Positions 12,835 through 26,000 of a stretch of DNA of 64,000 nucleotides are shown piece after piece. Source of the stretch: Prostheceraeus crozeri (Eukaryota > Platyhelminthes > Polycladida > Euryleptidae); contig CAJQUW010012648.1 of assembly GCA_907163375.1 (NCBI GenBank), positions 184,199 through 248,198 of the forward strand. Reading direction: 5' to 3'. Position numbers and translations under genes: made by a program. The notes under the pieces are model-generated. The model had not been told where the DNA came from, searched no databases, and was given only the letters and a program-made list of their open reading frames with translations. Each line of letters opens with the position of its first letter. Position 1 is the first letter of the stretch.

Positions 12835-13924
12835 GCGCCCAACAAACGACTCACATTTTCCTGAACGCCTTGCTGCATAGGTGAATAAACGACTAACAAT
12901 GACTTGTAGCCATCACATGTGGAGCGGTGAAGAATGAATGCAGAGCACATAGCGTGACTTACGGGAGCTGAGAACTCCCATTGTTAAGTCTTGATGTATG
13001 AGGCGAAGTTTGTGTAAGGGCGGATTACATATTTATCACACATCGATTTCATATTCATGAGATTCGAGGATGAACAGAATCTATTTACTTTTGGGAATTG
13101 AAAAGGCAAAGATTGATGTACAGGATTTTTTTACATGTGCGGATCGCAAAAAGCAAAATGCATTTATTGATGGTATGAATTTAATGGCAGGATGGATTTA
13201 CATGTGGGAAACGTAACATTTGAATGTCTGACTTATCTTTGTGGCATATCTTTCAAGACATATCATTACCTATTCAGTATTTTGTCAACCACTATGTGTG
13301 GGACCCCGCTCGTCTGGGTTTGAATGTTCAGGTTAGGGATCGAAACACAACTAGACGAGTACCTACTGATGACTGACGGACTGCAGTATTATGTTTTATA
13401 TCCCTTAATCGGTAGCTGAAGTAGTGATCGATGTATATTGTATTTCAAATGAAGAAACTCAAAATCTCTCTTGACCTTGTGCTACCATCTGCCGCCAACT
13501 CAGATGTTCGGTCCAGTGACTGTGATTATGGTAAAACACAGATGTCCAACGATGATTCACGTATTGCACGTATGCCGTAATTGATGAATGGGAATCACAA
13601 ATTCATATCGTTGTTAGCAATTGTCAGGATAGTAGTCACATTGTCCCATTGTTCTCATTGTCACATTGTTGTCACATTGTTTTCATATGTTTTACATCAA
13701 ATTCTCCTGTCACACAGCGATGGATCTGCATTGCAATGTTGCAATCACCGACCTGCACTTGCAATTGTGAAGATAATGTGGTAGATTAAAGCAAAACTAC
13801 CACAGAAAAGTCATGAGATGCAGAAAAGTCATAGAAAGTGCTACTTGTGAAGTTTCAAATTACTTTTCAGCATTTATCAACTGCTTTTCCGTTTGTAGGG
13901 TAATCCCATGGGCCGCATTCTAAT
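12835..13924. other. Upstream region of NEK11
   Basis: Expected to hold the NEK11 promoter and 5' UTR. A short degenerate repeat of CATTGTT/CACATTGT words lies at about 13636-13682. A possible 5' UTR acceptor, CGTTTGTAG, ends at 13898, followed by an in-frame stop at 13901-13903, so the true first exon may be non-coding and further upstream. No promoter motif can be defended. Confidence 0.4.
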
Positions 13925-14076
13925 ATGCCATTAAATAGAGGAGTAACGAAAAAAGAAGAAGAACAAGGGAATAAGCGCATTTTGGCAAATCGCTATGAAG
14001 TCGTCAGAAAACTTGGTAGTGGGAACTTTGGAACAGCTTTTCTTGTGAGAGACTTGAAAGCTGGTAAAACTGATGA
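13925..14076 (+). CDS. NEK11: NEK11 coding exon 1
   Basis: Fifty codons plus 2 nt. The ATG at 13925 is the first in frame after the stop at 13901. It encodes a short charged N-terminus, then [20 protein letters not shown], the start of the kinase N-lobe with the glycine-rich loop. The donor is GATGA|GTAAGT. Confidence 0.92.
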
Positions 14077-17000
14077 GTAAGTGGTTAATATAATTTATCT
14101 ATGATCAATATATGAATTGTAATCATTCGCTTTCCTTTGATAGATTTAAAGTGGTGAAAGAAATACCGGTGGGTGATTTAGCCCCAGACGAAACAATTGG
14201 TGCCGTACATGAAGCGAATCTTCTATCATCACTGAAGCATCCCAACATTGTCAAATTCTGTGACAGCTTTATTGATGGCGAATTCTTCTGTTTAGTGACC
14301 GAATTCTGCGATGTAAGTTCTGCTTCTGCTAATATACATGTACTTGTCTATGTGCTTATTTAAGCACAACAGCTCTTTTTAAGCTTATGGATGACGTTGA
14401 TGTTGCTTCTGTTCATCTGTTCAAAGACATGTGTGGCGAAGGGGGGGCAGTGAACCTTGTCCACTGTCAGTTTGCTTTAGGTACCATACTCACATGTAAG
14501 TTGATTGCGGGACGGGCTTCTGGCCCGTCACCTCCACGATTGCAAGACAATGCAAAAGCTTTGGGAATAATCAGTTCAAGTAGTTTTCTTATTTCATAGA
14601 ATTTCACAGTTCCATAGGAGCTCCATAATAGCCTACAATGTAATCTAAGAATTCGGCGTGCTGAATTATGCAATTATTTGAATTCTCTCTTTGATGCAAG
14701 TTAAAAAATTTTAGGAGTCATTTTTTACTTGAAAATGCCTGGAATTTAAGAGTGAAATTCCTGATGAAACAAAAGACCCAACATAATTTGAAATTGCAAT
14801 ACGTATGTTGTGTCACCAAGTACTCATGAAAACGCCAATAGATCCTTTTGAGATTTTCCTTTTATTTGTTAGTAAGTCATCTCGTTTAAAACATTCATAT
14901 GTCGCATTGAAAAATCATCGCTTCAGCATGTTTTTTATAAAACTCTCCTCTCCATTGAGTTATTGATGCAACCTTCACGAAATGTACTTGGTCTGTTGTC
15001 ACAGTTTTACTAAATGTTCATTGTACAAGCCCTCCTGTGCAGATCATATCTTCTTTTATTCCAAAATATAATTTCCTCAATATTGATCACAATATTGAGG
15101 TGTTATGAGTATTGTTCATGACTACGCTTATAGCCTTATAGCGTTCAGCCATGGTCTATTTCCATTCTTGTATCCTATTTACCTAACCTTGTCAGTAAGC
15201 TGGTATCCACTAAGGTATCTGATAAGGTATCTTGATGGGATGTGGAATCACTTATGCACATTTTGACCCTTCCCTATACTTGGATAATAAAATATTTGGC
15301 CAAGGCATTTGACTATCACTGAGATGTGACGTGAAATAATAATTTTCAGTCATCTATTGAAATCATTGGACAAGCCACACAGTTATTAGCTGAGTTACAC
15401 CTGGTCGCCAACTATGCGCCGTTCAGTATTATGTAGTTTGACATTCACACATTGCTGCAACTTGATGTACATTACAAGTAAGCAGTACTTGAACTAATTG
15501 ATAGTTATCGACAGTCAATTCTCTCACTTTGCTGTCATTAACTGCTTCAGTGATTATATTATTGTGATCATATATTATACATGATATTTGATTATATTCA
15601 TTTTTCCGTATAAATGAATGCAACAAATTCATGAAGTCTCCACAATGAGACAGCTTCTCGGTCATTGTGAGGGTGTGAAGAAGGGACTGACAGTTTGTCA
15701 GTAGCTGGCTTAACGATTGTATTTTATGGAATGCTGGTCGGAACTTTGATTTAAAGTTATAGTTCGGTCTAATTTTCAACCTTGTCACATGGATTACTTT
15801 ATTGTATGGCTAGTCAAGCTTACTCACTTAGACGAACATCTGATGCTTCAGATTGAGGCAAACGACTTTTCAAATAATTGAAGCAATGTCTGTCGTTGAT
15901 GAATTTGTACACCGCAAACACAACTATTCTCGAAATCATAATTTATTGAAAGTTAAAATAAGTCAAAGGAAAAAGTTAACACCCGAACGTTTTCGCCGGC
16001 TCTTCTCAAGGGTGGACACCGGTTGACTGACAATAATAAACTAATGCAATCGACACTGACACAGCGAAATGACAACGACTTAAAAGGACGGAATGACGGA
16101 CAGAACTAACATAGAAATCTACCAAGGCAAAGCAAGAGAGAAAATGAATTGTTTCTGGATACACAAAGCAGGTTTGTACAATTTTATCAGTAATGCCTCC
16201 AAAATGCTTAGAAGAAAAACAGAGTCAGAATGAGCCAGTACAGAAAAATGACTGACTGGAGGAACAGACTTGTCAAAAAGGTTGCAGGACATACCAGGAA
16301 TGTTATGTCCTGCAACCTTTTTGACAAGTCTGTTCCTCCAGTAAATGGAACTGTTCTGCGAACACAAGTGTACAAGCAAAACGGACGATCCTAGAGAGTC
16401 TAATGATAAAAGTAGAAACACGTCTTTCCCAAATCTTTCTTCTATTTTTCTTCAACCGGTTTCAATTGACGGTCAGATAACTGCCGTCAATCTTCGTCAG
16501 GAAGTTGTATAAGAAGAGTTCTTATAAGTTGTTCTTATACAACTTCCTGACGAAGATTGACGGCAGTTATCTGACCGTCAATTGAAACCGGTTGAAGAAA
16601 AATAGAAGAAAGATTTGGAAAAGACGTGTTTCTACTTTTATCATTAACCTATTGAATCGCTAGTCGATCCGTCTTTTCGAGCTGTTTTCCTGAAATTGAA
16701 TAGATCATAGAGAGTCTGCCTTCTACAGCATTCAGGAAGACAAAAGGCAGAAAGAATATCGTGTAGCAGCATTGAATGAGTTTATTTTAAACGGACGAGT
16801 CAGTGTTAAATCCAAGATACATAAATCTAAGATATTGAAGGAACAGTGCAATTTCAGACAGTTTTATTCTGCTTCAGTAAAGAGGCTTCACCATACTTGA
16901 AAATGGGACTCTAATTGGTAATATTTTCACTTTCAAAAAACGAATGTTCTCGGAAAATTGAATGGAAGTCGGACCAAATAAGAGATGGAAATGTTAATTC

Positions 17001-20000
17001 ATTCGCCAGTCGAACTTGAGATTTTACCGACGAAATGGGTGTGCATTTTTATAGTTTCCATGTGATGCATGACTAGGAAGGGAAGATATCCAAGTCAGCT
17101 GTTCTAGTTCGTCTAACTTACGATTTTCCAAGGAATCAAAAAAACCCTTAGTGTTCAATTGTAGTACTGGCGTATTTCTTGTAGTTATCGCATGTTTCTG
17201 ATACTGGTAGTAACTACATTTTAGAATCTGACAGCTAATAAACAGCGAACTGCCGAACTCAGGTATCATAGTAAGCTACAACAGTTGTCGTATTTTGCCT
17301 TCTGTGGGGCGTGAGTGTGTTGCATCGTGATCAACCGCGTGTATTTTATTCGATATACTGTATTCAAGAATAAGGTAATTACGTTCGGCCATGCTTTTGG
17401 ACCATCAAGAGGTTTGCAGAGACTTGTTTGCTTGTATGCACAGGGTTCCTTTATCAGTCAACCACAGCGAACTTCCTGTCACGTGAGCGACGTTGTGTTT
17501 ATCAGTTACACAGCAAGCTCGAATTGGTAGCTGTGACGTCATCATGCATCTTTGACATGAATCTGCAGGCAAACTAACTAACAGATGAATGGGAAAGTGA
17601 CAGGAATTCGTCGCAGTGGTTGATCACTTCAAATTTCAGTGATAATATCTGTTTCTGAAATTGACCGAACTACACCTTTTAATATCTTTTGCACTCATGT
17701 TGCACCTTCTTCCAATCAAAGCTTTGAATTCTATCATTTCGAATGTTAGCCTCATTTTATGTAGCATGACTCAGCTTTCAATTGAGATCTTCAAAAATCA
17801 CCGAAATCATTGTTCTAGTAAATTGTTGACAACTTCGTTGAGTCATGATACAAAAATTAGCGAAAGTATTAAAACTTGGACAATGCGAGTGTACAGTAAA
17901 TAACCCATTCTAGACCAGTTCTCTTTTCATATTGATTGCGTAAACAGATTAAGGAGCCCTCTTCTTTGAGCACTCAGCGTTCATGGAAGTCATTTCCATC
18001 TCTCACAAAATGGCGAGGATTGTGTTGTTTACAGTTAGCGATGTCTGAAGCAGCCATACTTGATGCTTGGTACCTTATTTCATTGAAACAAAGCATAGAA
18101 GATTTCTCTTCAGGCTTGTCATGTTATGTGTTCATTATCTGTAATTCCCGCAAATGTTGAGTTTTACCACATTTTTGAGTCTCTTTTGTTGAAATTGTCA
18201 TTTGGTCGAAAATGATCAGTCATTTGGAAACATTTATACTGTGATGCAGATAATGCAGGACAAATGATGTCACTGCTCACTACTCATATCTTACAGAATT
18301 GGCAAGTGCACTTGAAACCTTTATTCGATAGCTATTGTAGGCTTTCAGCGATAACAATTAACACCGGCATGATTGAAGTGTGTATTTCTTAAATATTTAA
18401 GGCTTTTGATCAACGGCTTTCTCAAGGAAGGTTTCAAATGCTCAGCAAAGTTCAGTCCACTGGTTATTCAACTAATGTCAAGAATTTGCCCTTACAATGA
18501 GTCAAATTTAACATTGATTCAGCGGGAGAACTTGAACGTCCAAAGCAAAACGCTGAAATTTAAGGGCAGAGCAGCCCTCACGTTTTAGTTTTTATAGGCT
18601 TACAACACAAATTTGTGGTATGACAACGGTTAAAGCAAATTTATTCCTTGGTTTTAGCCGATATATTTTCAATGACTTAACATCTGATTGTTTATTTTTC
18701 AGGGAGGAGATTTGGATCAGAAGGTGTCGGCCCTGAAGAAGAGTGGAGATCGCCTTGATGAAGCTACAATCTTGCAATATCTCATTCAACTCACTATGGG
18801 TGTGCATTATATGCACCAACGGCGCGTGCTCCACCGAGATCTGAAAGCCAGGTAAGTCTGTTGTTGATCATCGTCACACCGTCAAACGGTCAATTACTGT
18901 TTGCTTATTTGTCATAGAAAGCGGAATCGGTTAAATAATTCTTCGCTGACTGTTACCTTTAGTTTTTGCTCGTGTTGATGTTGTCAAATGTTCGTGCAAA
19001 AGTTCATGCATTTCTTTGTGAGATTGGTCTCGTGGCCCATTGGTCAATGACATGGACCAGCGATCCGAAGTTGAGGGGTTGAAGTCTTACCACAGACATC
19101 CAGGATACTGAGCAGGAAATATCTGGAGCCACAAACATTAGAGCGCCAAGATGATAATCTCCTACTCAAAACGGCTGTGGGCTATAAAAGAATGCCGGCT
19201 TATGAAGCAAGATACATCGAGCACAGCCTTTCCTCATCGAGTGTTGAGTTCAGCTACTAATGTTTGATCGGATACATCAATTCGTATCCATTACAAATGA
19301 CGTGGGCAGCTCAATTCCTTGTTGTTTGATGCGCATCGGCTGTGATTTCTCTGATGCTCCTTCGTCACTCACGTACACAGCTGTGATAGCTAAGTGCTCT
19401 CTATATCAAAGGTCCTGGTGTCAAATCCTTGCTCAGAAATGACGGTCTCTCCCTTTCTCCGTCTCCATCGACTCAGTAAGTTTGCAAGTTTGCAGATGAT
19501 TAGAACTAAGCCTGTGGGAAGATGATTGACCATCCATCCAAATGCTGTGCCGTCATGTTTAAAAGTGGCATGAAAACACCACAGATTTGCATTTCACACC
19601 TGAGTAAACTTGCGGGAAAAGGTACTGACAAACCAGAGCGGACAAGCATCACAGGCACGGGTGCAGGCACGGATACATTCATGATGTTGCAAGGATTGGT
19701 ACAATCACAGAATTAAATATTTTGTTTATCTGCTTCGTTTTGCTAGAAGTGTGATTAATACGAAATTGACGGCACGTCGAGGAACCTAATAAGTGGGCAA
19801 AAAGGAATTCCTAATACCTTACAGAGATAGGAAAAAAAGTCGTGCGTCGCTTGCGGATTAATGTGAGTTCCAGAAAAGTGCTTCGATTGCTAAAATTCCT
19901 TCAGATTCGAAGAATTCAGATCATTGTGCACAAGTTTTCTCCATAATGTTGGCCCTTCCGATCATTATTAAAGAAAGTAGCAGGCGTACGAAAATTAGTT

Positions 20001-23000
20001 CATTTGATGATTTCACATCCTCTCCTCCGCATTTCTCACTGTATAGTGCATACACTGAATCGAATGTTACCCAGGCGATGTGTGTTTTGGTGTGTGTGAA
20101 GTGATATCACAGCACGCACGCATCTCTGACTGGCTCTGGTTCCTCTGCTGACAGCTTATTGTTTGCCATTTCCAATAGCAAGCGATACACGAATTATCCA
20201 TTCGAGAAGGAGCAAGATGTCTAATTCTGTGATGTACCATTTCGATATTAAGGTTACATACAATTCTTCTTTTCTAGGAAACCGAAGCGCGCGCAGATGA
20301 ATCTAATTCTGTGGGTACAGGTATCATGTTGCAGGGCAGAGTTACAAGCATCTCATTAGAGGTTAGAGATACAGGCATCGCATTGCATGACAGAGTTACA
20401 GACATCTCATCGCAGGGCAGAGTTACAGGTATCTCATTGCAGGGTAGAGTTACAGGTATCTCATTACATGACAGAGTTACAGGCATTTCATTGCATGACA
20501 GAGTTACAGGCATCGCATTGCATGACAGAGTTGCAGACATCTCATTGCAGGGTAGAGTTACAGGTATCTCATGGCAGGGTAGAGTTACAGGCATCGCATT
20601 GCATGACAGAGTTACAGGCATCGCATTGCATGACAGAGTTACAGGCATCGCATTGCAGGGTAGAGTTACAGGTATCTCATTGCGGGTCAAAAGTGTGGGC
20701 ATAAATGATGAATCTGACTTATCGGTCATTAGTGTACGAATGATTGTCGTAAATGCGCTGATAAATTTGACATGTCAATATGCTGGAATAAATTCATTTG
20801 TTTGGGGTGGGGGCATTACTTTGAAACTATTTTCGTTGAGCTCATACTTACACTGCACATTTTTCATCCGAATTGGATGCTTGGTCATTAGCTTTAATTC
20901 TTTGGTTACTTGATATAGCTATCTGGTCTTGCAAGTTAATTATTCGGTCACTCAATTCAATTTCGTTAGAAGATAGGATCCCCCTGGTTTCTTGAGCAAA
21001 AAATAAAATTATTTTGAATGAGAAAAGTCGTAGTTTTATTTTCCATACTGGTCAAGTAGGTGGGATGTTTTATCAGTTAGCTCCATTTTCATGAATTTTA
21101 AATGTTTTCATTTGTAAACAAGACCAAGACTTTATTTAATCGATTAGAAATGATGAACAGAAATCACTTCGGAAAAAGAATTTTTATGAGGACTTCGCCG
21201 CTACTTTATGGTTAGCTAAAAATCTAAAATTCGTTTACATTACTGAAATAATTGCAAAATATTCGTCATCACAGGTTCTTTAAATTTTCTTTTGAAGTGT
21301 TCTACCCGATGAGCAAAATGTCATTTGCTCAAATTGCGGGAAAATGTATGAACTTAACATAGTTTGAGATGCTACTGGCTTTGAGTGCGACCGGTTTGAG
21401 AAGTGTTGGCTAATCTGGGAATAGATTTGGGAATAAATTGATAGCAGACTTGGACCAAACAATTCACTACTTTTAATTGAATTAGCAGAAATTCGGTCAT
21501 TCCGGACATCAATAGGGGCACAGCCTCAATCCTGAGCAGTTAAACGTTAAGATAACCTCAGTGAGGGCGTCGTCCTCGTTTAGATGCCCAAAGTGTATTC
21601 GAGGACACGAAGACAACGAAGATGATGACGACACGCTTCAATTGGATGAGTGCATTGTGCAAGAAGTTCAGCATTTCTGCTATCTTGGGGACATGCTTGA
21701 CAGGGATGCAGGCGTCGAGAGAGCGGTGAGGACTCGCATTGCGGCGACATGGTCAAAATGGAGGGAACTCGCCAGCCTCCTAACGAACAAGGGAATACCG
21801 TTGCACTGCAGAAGGCAGATTTATCAATCTTGCTTGAGATCTGTCCTGATATGCGGTTCGGAGACATGGCCTCTCACAAGCAAATTGATGCATGCCATAA
21901 CAACGTGTGACTTAACGATGCTTCGCTTTATGGCTGGTGTAAGATGGAGAGACAGGATCCCAAATGAAGAAGTAGTGAAAAGGTGTGGTTGAAGGACTTG
22001 GAAGTGCTCATCCGGAGAAGCAGACTTCGCTGGTTTGGGCATGTGAAGAGGTCGGAGGACATTGTGAGAGAGGTTGAAGAAATGGAAGTGAGCGGTCGCC
22101 GACGAGTAGGAAGACCGAAAACGTCGTGGAAGAGCTGCATCTCGGAAGATCTGAAGAAGCTCCAAATAAATGAAGATCTTGCAGCAGACCGAAGCAAGTG
22201 GAGACGACCCATCAACCGTCCAACTTCGTCACGGAATTCAAGGACGTTAAACGAGGAGTGAGTGAGTGAGTGCAAAACATGTCATCAGTAGTCAGTTCTG
22301 ATGAAAAATATTCGATTGCATTAAAAACGATTTTCCATGGCAGGCATCTGGTCTTTGGGATGGGGAGTAAAGATTGAGAAAAAAATTAAAGGGACCGACC
22401 GGATAATTTGAGACGGATTATCTGTTCATTAAACGCATTGGATTATCAATGAGATTCAAACGCGTTTTCGGGAAAACTCCTCAACTGGAAAGTCGTTCGC
22501 TTTTGCAGACAATGTGTCCTGGTCTGTCCACCACAATCAGCATGTTAATCCTACACGCTATTGTTGAGTGAACGCAATTCAGATGACGAAAGTAACTTAT
22601 TCTCGTCACATTCATTACAGACACATTCGTCACATTCAATCAAGAAATTTCATTATCAGAACTGCTGAATCGAGTATAATTGCTTTTCAATGATTATACA
22701 ACCACAAAATATTCATGAAAATACTATAGACTCTTATCGGTGCAAAAATATTCGCAATGATTATCATGTTGTTACTCGCTACATGGTAATGCGATAAGAA
22801 TTGATGTCAGGCTTCGATCTTTACAACTAGAAGGCGGTTTTGTCGGCTATATGAGGTCGGCATTCACTCGACCTCCCCTCGTCGAATCGAATGTGCAATG
22901 TTCTCAATATAAGACCTACTGCAGACGAAATGATGAAATTGATGATTGAGCACGCGCTACGGTTGCTGATGTTTTTATAAAACTATCAATAAGTGAGATA

Positions 23001-26000
23001 ATCTTCAGAGCATTGATGTTATTTCAGCATCTGACAGTGAATTGAAAATCCGACCTTAAGTCAAGAAGAAATAATATGTACAACACCAAATTTGATGAAA
23101 TCGAATGAATTATTTCAATGAAGTTAATTTTTGATGATAAATAAGAAAATCAGCATTCTTATCGATTTTCTCATCTAATAACGAAGTAACTTCTCAGTTC
23201 CTAGCAATGTTGTAATTTTAAAAAATTAATGAAAGTCCATGTGTAGCGGCATTTGACGGTCCTTTCATAGAAGCGCTACTTCTGTTTGATTATTTGATTT
23301 GTCCTGTCATTTTACCAGGCAATGGAGCATACACATTTGAATGAGCAATGATTTCGGTTGGTTATCTGAATGTGTTATGTAATCTCAAGTAGTACGCTCA
23401 AGCTGATGCTCACGCTTAACCCTGAGTGGTGTTCATGGACCTCTCCTAAACATTGTTGATGTTGCTCCAAAGTTACAATAGCTATGACTCTCATTTTTTG
23501 TGACTTTCGGTTTTTACGAATTTCTGATCAACAACCACGGGAACATAAAAAATTTGACCTTTAAAAATAATGCGGTTTGAAAATCGAGAAATTTTGTCAA
23601 TGTTTTAAAAAATTCACCATCTGGCTATATTCAAATTACTCGTAGATTATAGATCATTGACGAAGTACAAATGAAGATTTAATAATCATAAGTAATGATA
23701 ATAATAATAATTCTTTATTGTCAATTACAAAGGGCGGTAATGACATGAAATGGCATCAAAGTAATATCAGGAGTGTACAGAAAACTTTTGTGGTACATAA
23801 TAAGACGTCTGTTTAAAGGCCGTAAAGTTCTTGAACGTCTCATGCCACGCTCACTTCTGATATCAAAAAATTCAGACAAAGGATGTTCCTCCTTCATACA
23901 AGAAATTCTCTTAACAATTTTGACACAGCTTTTGCCAAGTCTGCTTTGCAAGCTGGGAATGTTCTTCATATTAGCCCATTTTTGAGGTATGCGATCTAAA
24001 CGTTCGAGCTTTTTAAAGTTGCTCACGGAAATATCGCAGATGACAGGCCAGCAAAACACCATGTGGCTATACACAAGACCAACATAGGCTTGCCAAATAA
24101 CAAAACCACGGTTGCAATTTCTTTTGAGGCGCTTAATCATAGAAATCATTCAACAACATTTACTGTACAAGTGACAGAACTGAACGTCCCATTTATTGAA
24201 CGTAAAGTATGTATTTATTGTATTTGCATTATTAGTTTTAGGTCAACAGAATATCGATTATTAACATTGCCATTCATCAACGAATGCATCTGTGTACTCG
24301 TAATTAGTAATGTATAATTGTGATACACGTTAGTCACCAGGGTGGGAACCGGCCGGGTCTTTGGAGGCCGATGGCCGGCGTATGCAAAACCGGCCGATGG
24401 GGGATGGGACGGTGGCTGGCGTCTCTATACCGGTTGGTTAAGGCTTTGATCGTCAGACATTCTTCGTTCAACTTATGCCATTAGACATTATTCAATTTTT
24501 ACATAGCATACATGAAATGCATGAATGGTAGGCCTACCGGTGATCCGCATTAGCGATAGCTGCCTTTTTCAATACAATATTACACAATGCAAATATTCAC
24601 ACTTTGATATCATGTTTTGTGCGATGAGCAGTAATACTCGTAATGACTACTAGTCTAATGAGTTGTAGGCCTATTTTATAATTTATGATAATGTTAACTG
24701 CATTTTCAAAGTCAATCAAACATAAGCAAGTTGAAAACAAATAATCAAAGTAATGACCCAAGCGGTCATTGATGTAATAATAACATTGATACAATTATAA
24801 TAATCAATGCTTATATCTATATCTCGCCTCCACAAGAAAGCTTTAAGCGGTCAAAAAATTCTAAGTTCCAATATACTAAAACTTTTTCTAATGACAAAAG
24901 TTTTTTGATGATCAATTTGATCACTGACTGAGTGCTGATATTGCAAAATGTTTTGTCTGCGACATTCAATCTTGACTTGCTGTGATTCACTGAAGTGAGA
25001 TTTACTTCTTCATTTGTGAGGGAATTCCAGTGATTTGCGACGTCAATTGCGATATCTCCACTACAGTTTAATTTCAGATCTTTTGAGGTTACATTGATGA
25101 CCGCCAGCTGACGTGTAAGAGTCTGGAACAATGAGCTCGCCAAACTTATCATCAATTTTCATTTCAGTGAGTGTCCTTGTACAACGTCAATCAAAATTTA
25201 TCGCGTGCCGTTAGCTTATCTTATTATCCGCGATCCAATGTCAAATGTTCTGGTAGTAGGCCCAGGTTGCATTGAAATCCATTACTCATTACAGCTCTAA
25301 GCTCCACGTGTTATATAAACTAGTGAAATGTAGTGAAATAATTCAAGATCTGGAATACTTTTACAATACATAGGCTGAGGAATGCACAATGCTTCCAAAA
25401 TTCATGCAGGCTAGAATATAGCATTTTGGAAGCTACATCACTGATAAAGTAGGGTTTGAAATACATGTATGTACATGCAGTATAAGTTGCCAGTAATCAT
25501 TTTTTAAATGCTTAAAGAACAGTTCGCAATATGTATGTCACAAGACATGCGTGTAGATCAGGGGTTCCCCTTGGGGGTAAGCGGAGGACTTTTGAAGGAT
25601 GCGCATAATATGGGAGATTTATTATAATTCATTTTTACTTTGATAACTTTCTTGTTCATGGATTAGTTGAATTTTGTGAATCAGTGAATTTTGTCATCAT
25701 CTGCCCTTGAAGCAACCGCTGCTAATTAGCGACATCCAACTCGACCTCAGCCACATGCTTATGCGAATCCGGATTCTCCACCATAGTAATGATTAAAAGC
25801 AGACAAAGAGCTCGTTTTATGTGTGTTGTTGTGTTATTAAATTACGAATTTCGTATATTTCTACACGTAATTAAATTTTATCATGATTGTATTCTTCCTA
25901 TTTTTCATATGTATAGGTGAGGGTACGCGGAATAATGAAAACTCCCTATGATTTTCTATTTTAGGGTACGCAGCATGAAAAGGTTGGGAACCACTGGTGT

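Larger units (their letters stand above)
14313..18702 (+). other. NEK11 intron 2
   Basis: A 4.4-kb intron with TAAGT-type donor. The only recognised contents are the Penelope-like tail and inverted repeats at 15.9-16.65 kb. A small palindrome (11-bp arms CCTCAATATTG around ATCA) lies at 15075-15100. The rest shows no gene. Confidence 0.6.

Noticed and set aside
14387-14599. ORF after NEK11 exon 2 as additional kinase sequence
   Set aside because: Kinase motifs jump directly from TEFCD (exon 2) to GGDLDQ (exon 3) as in other NEKs; nothing between resembles a kinase.
20274-20913. Open frames of 100-200 codons on both strands
   Set aside because: Same reason: a 27-bp tandem repeat.
24817-25155. 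Minus-strand 112-codon ORF as a hAT transposase
   Set aside because: No hAT transposase wording (no dimerisation-domain pattern) could be seen, so it is only noted as content of the outer element.
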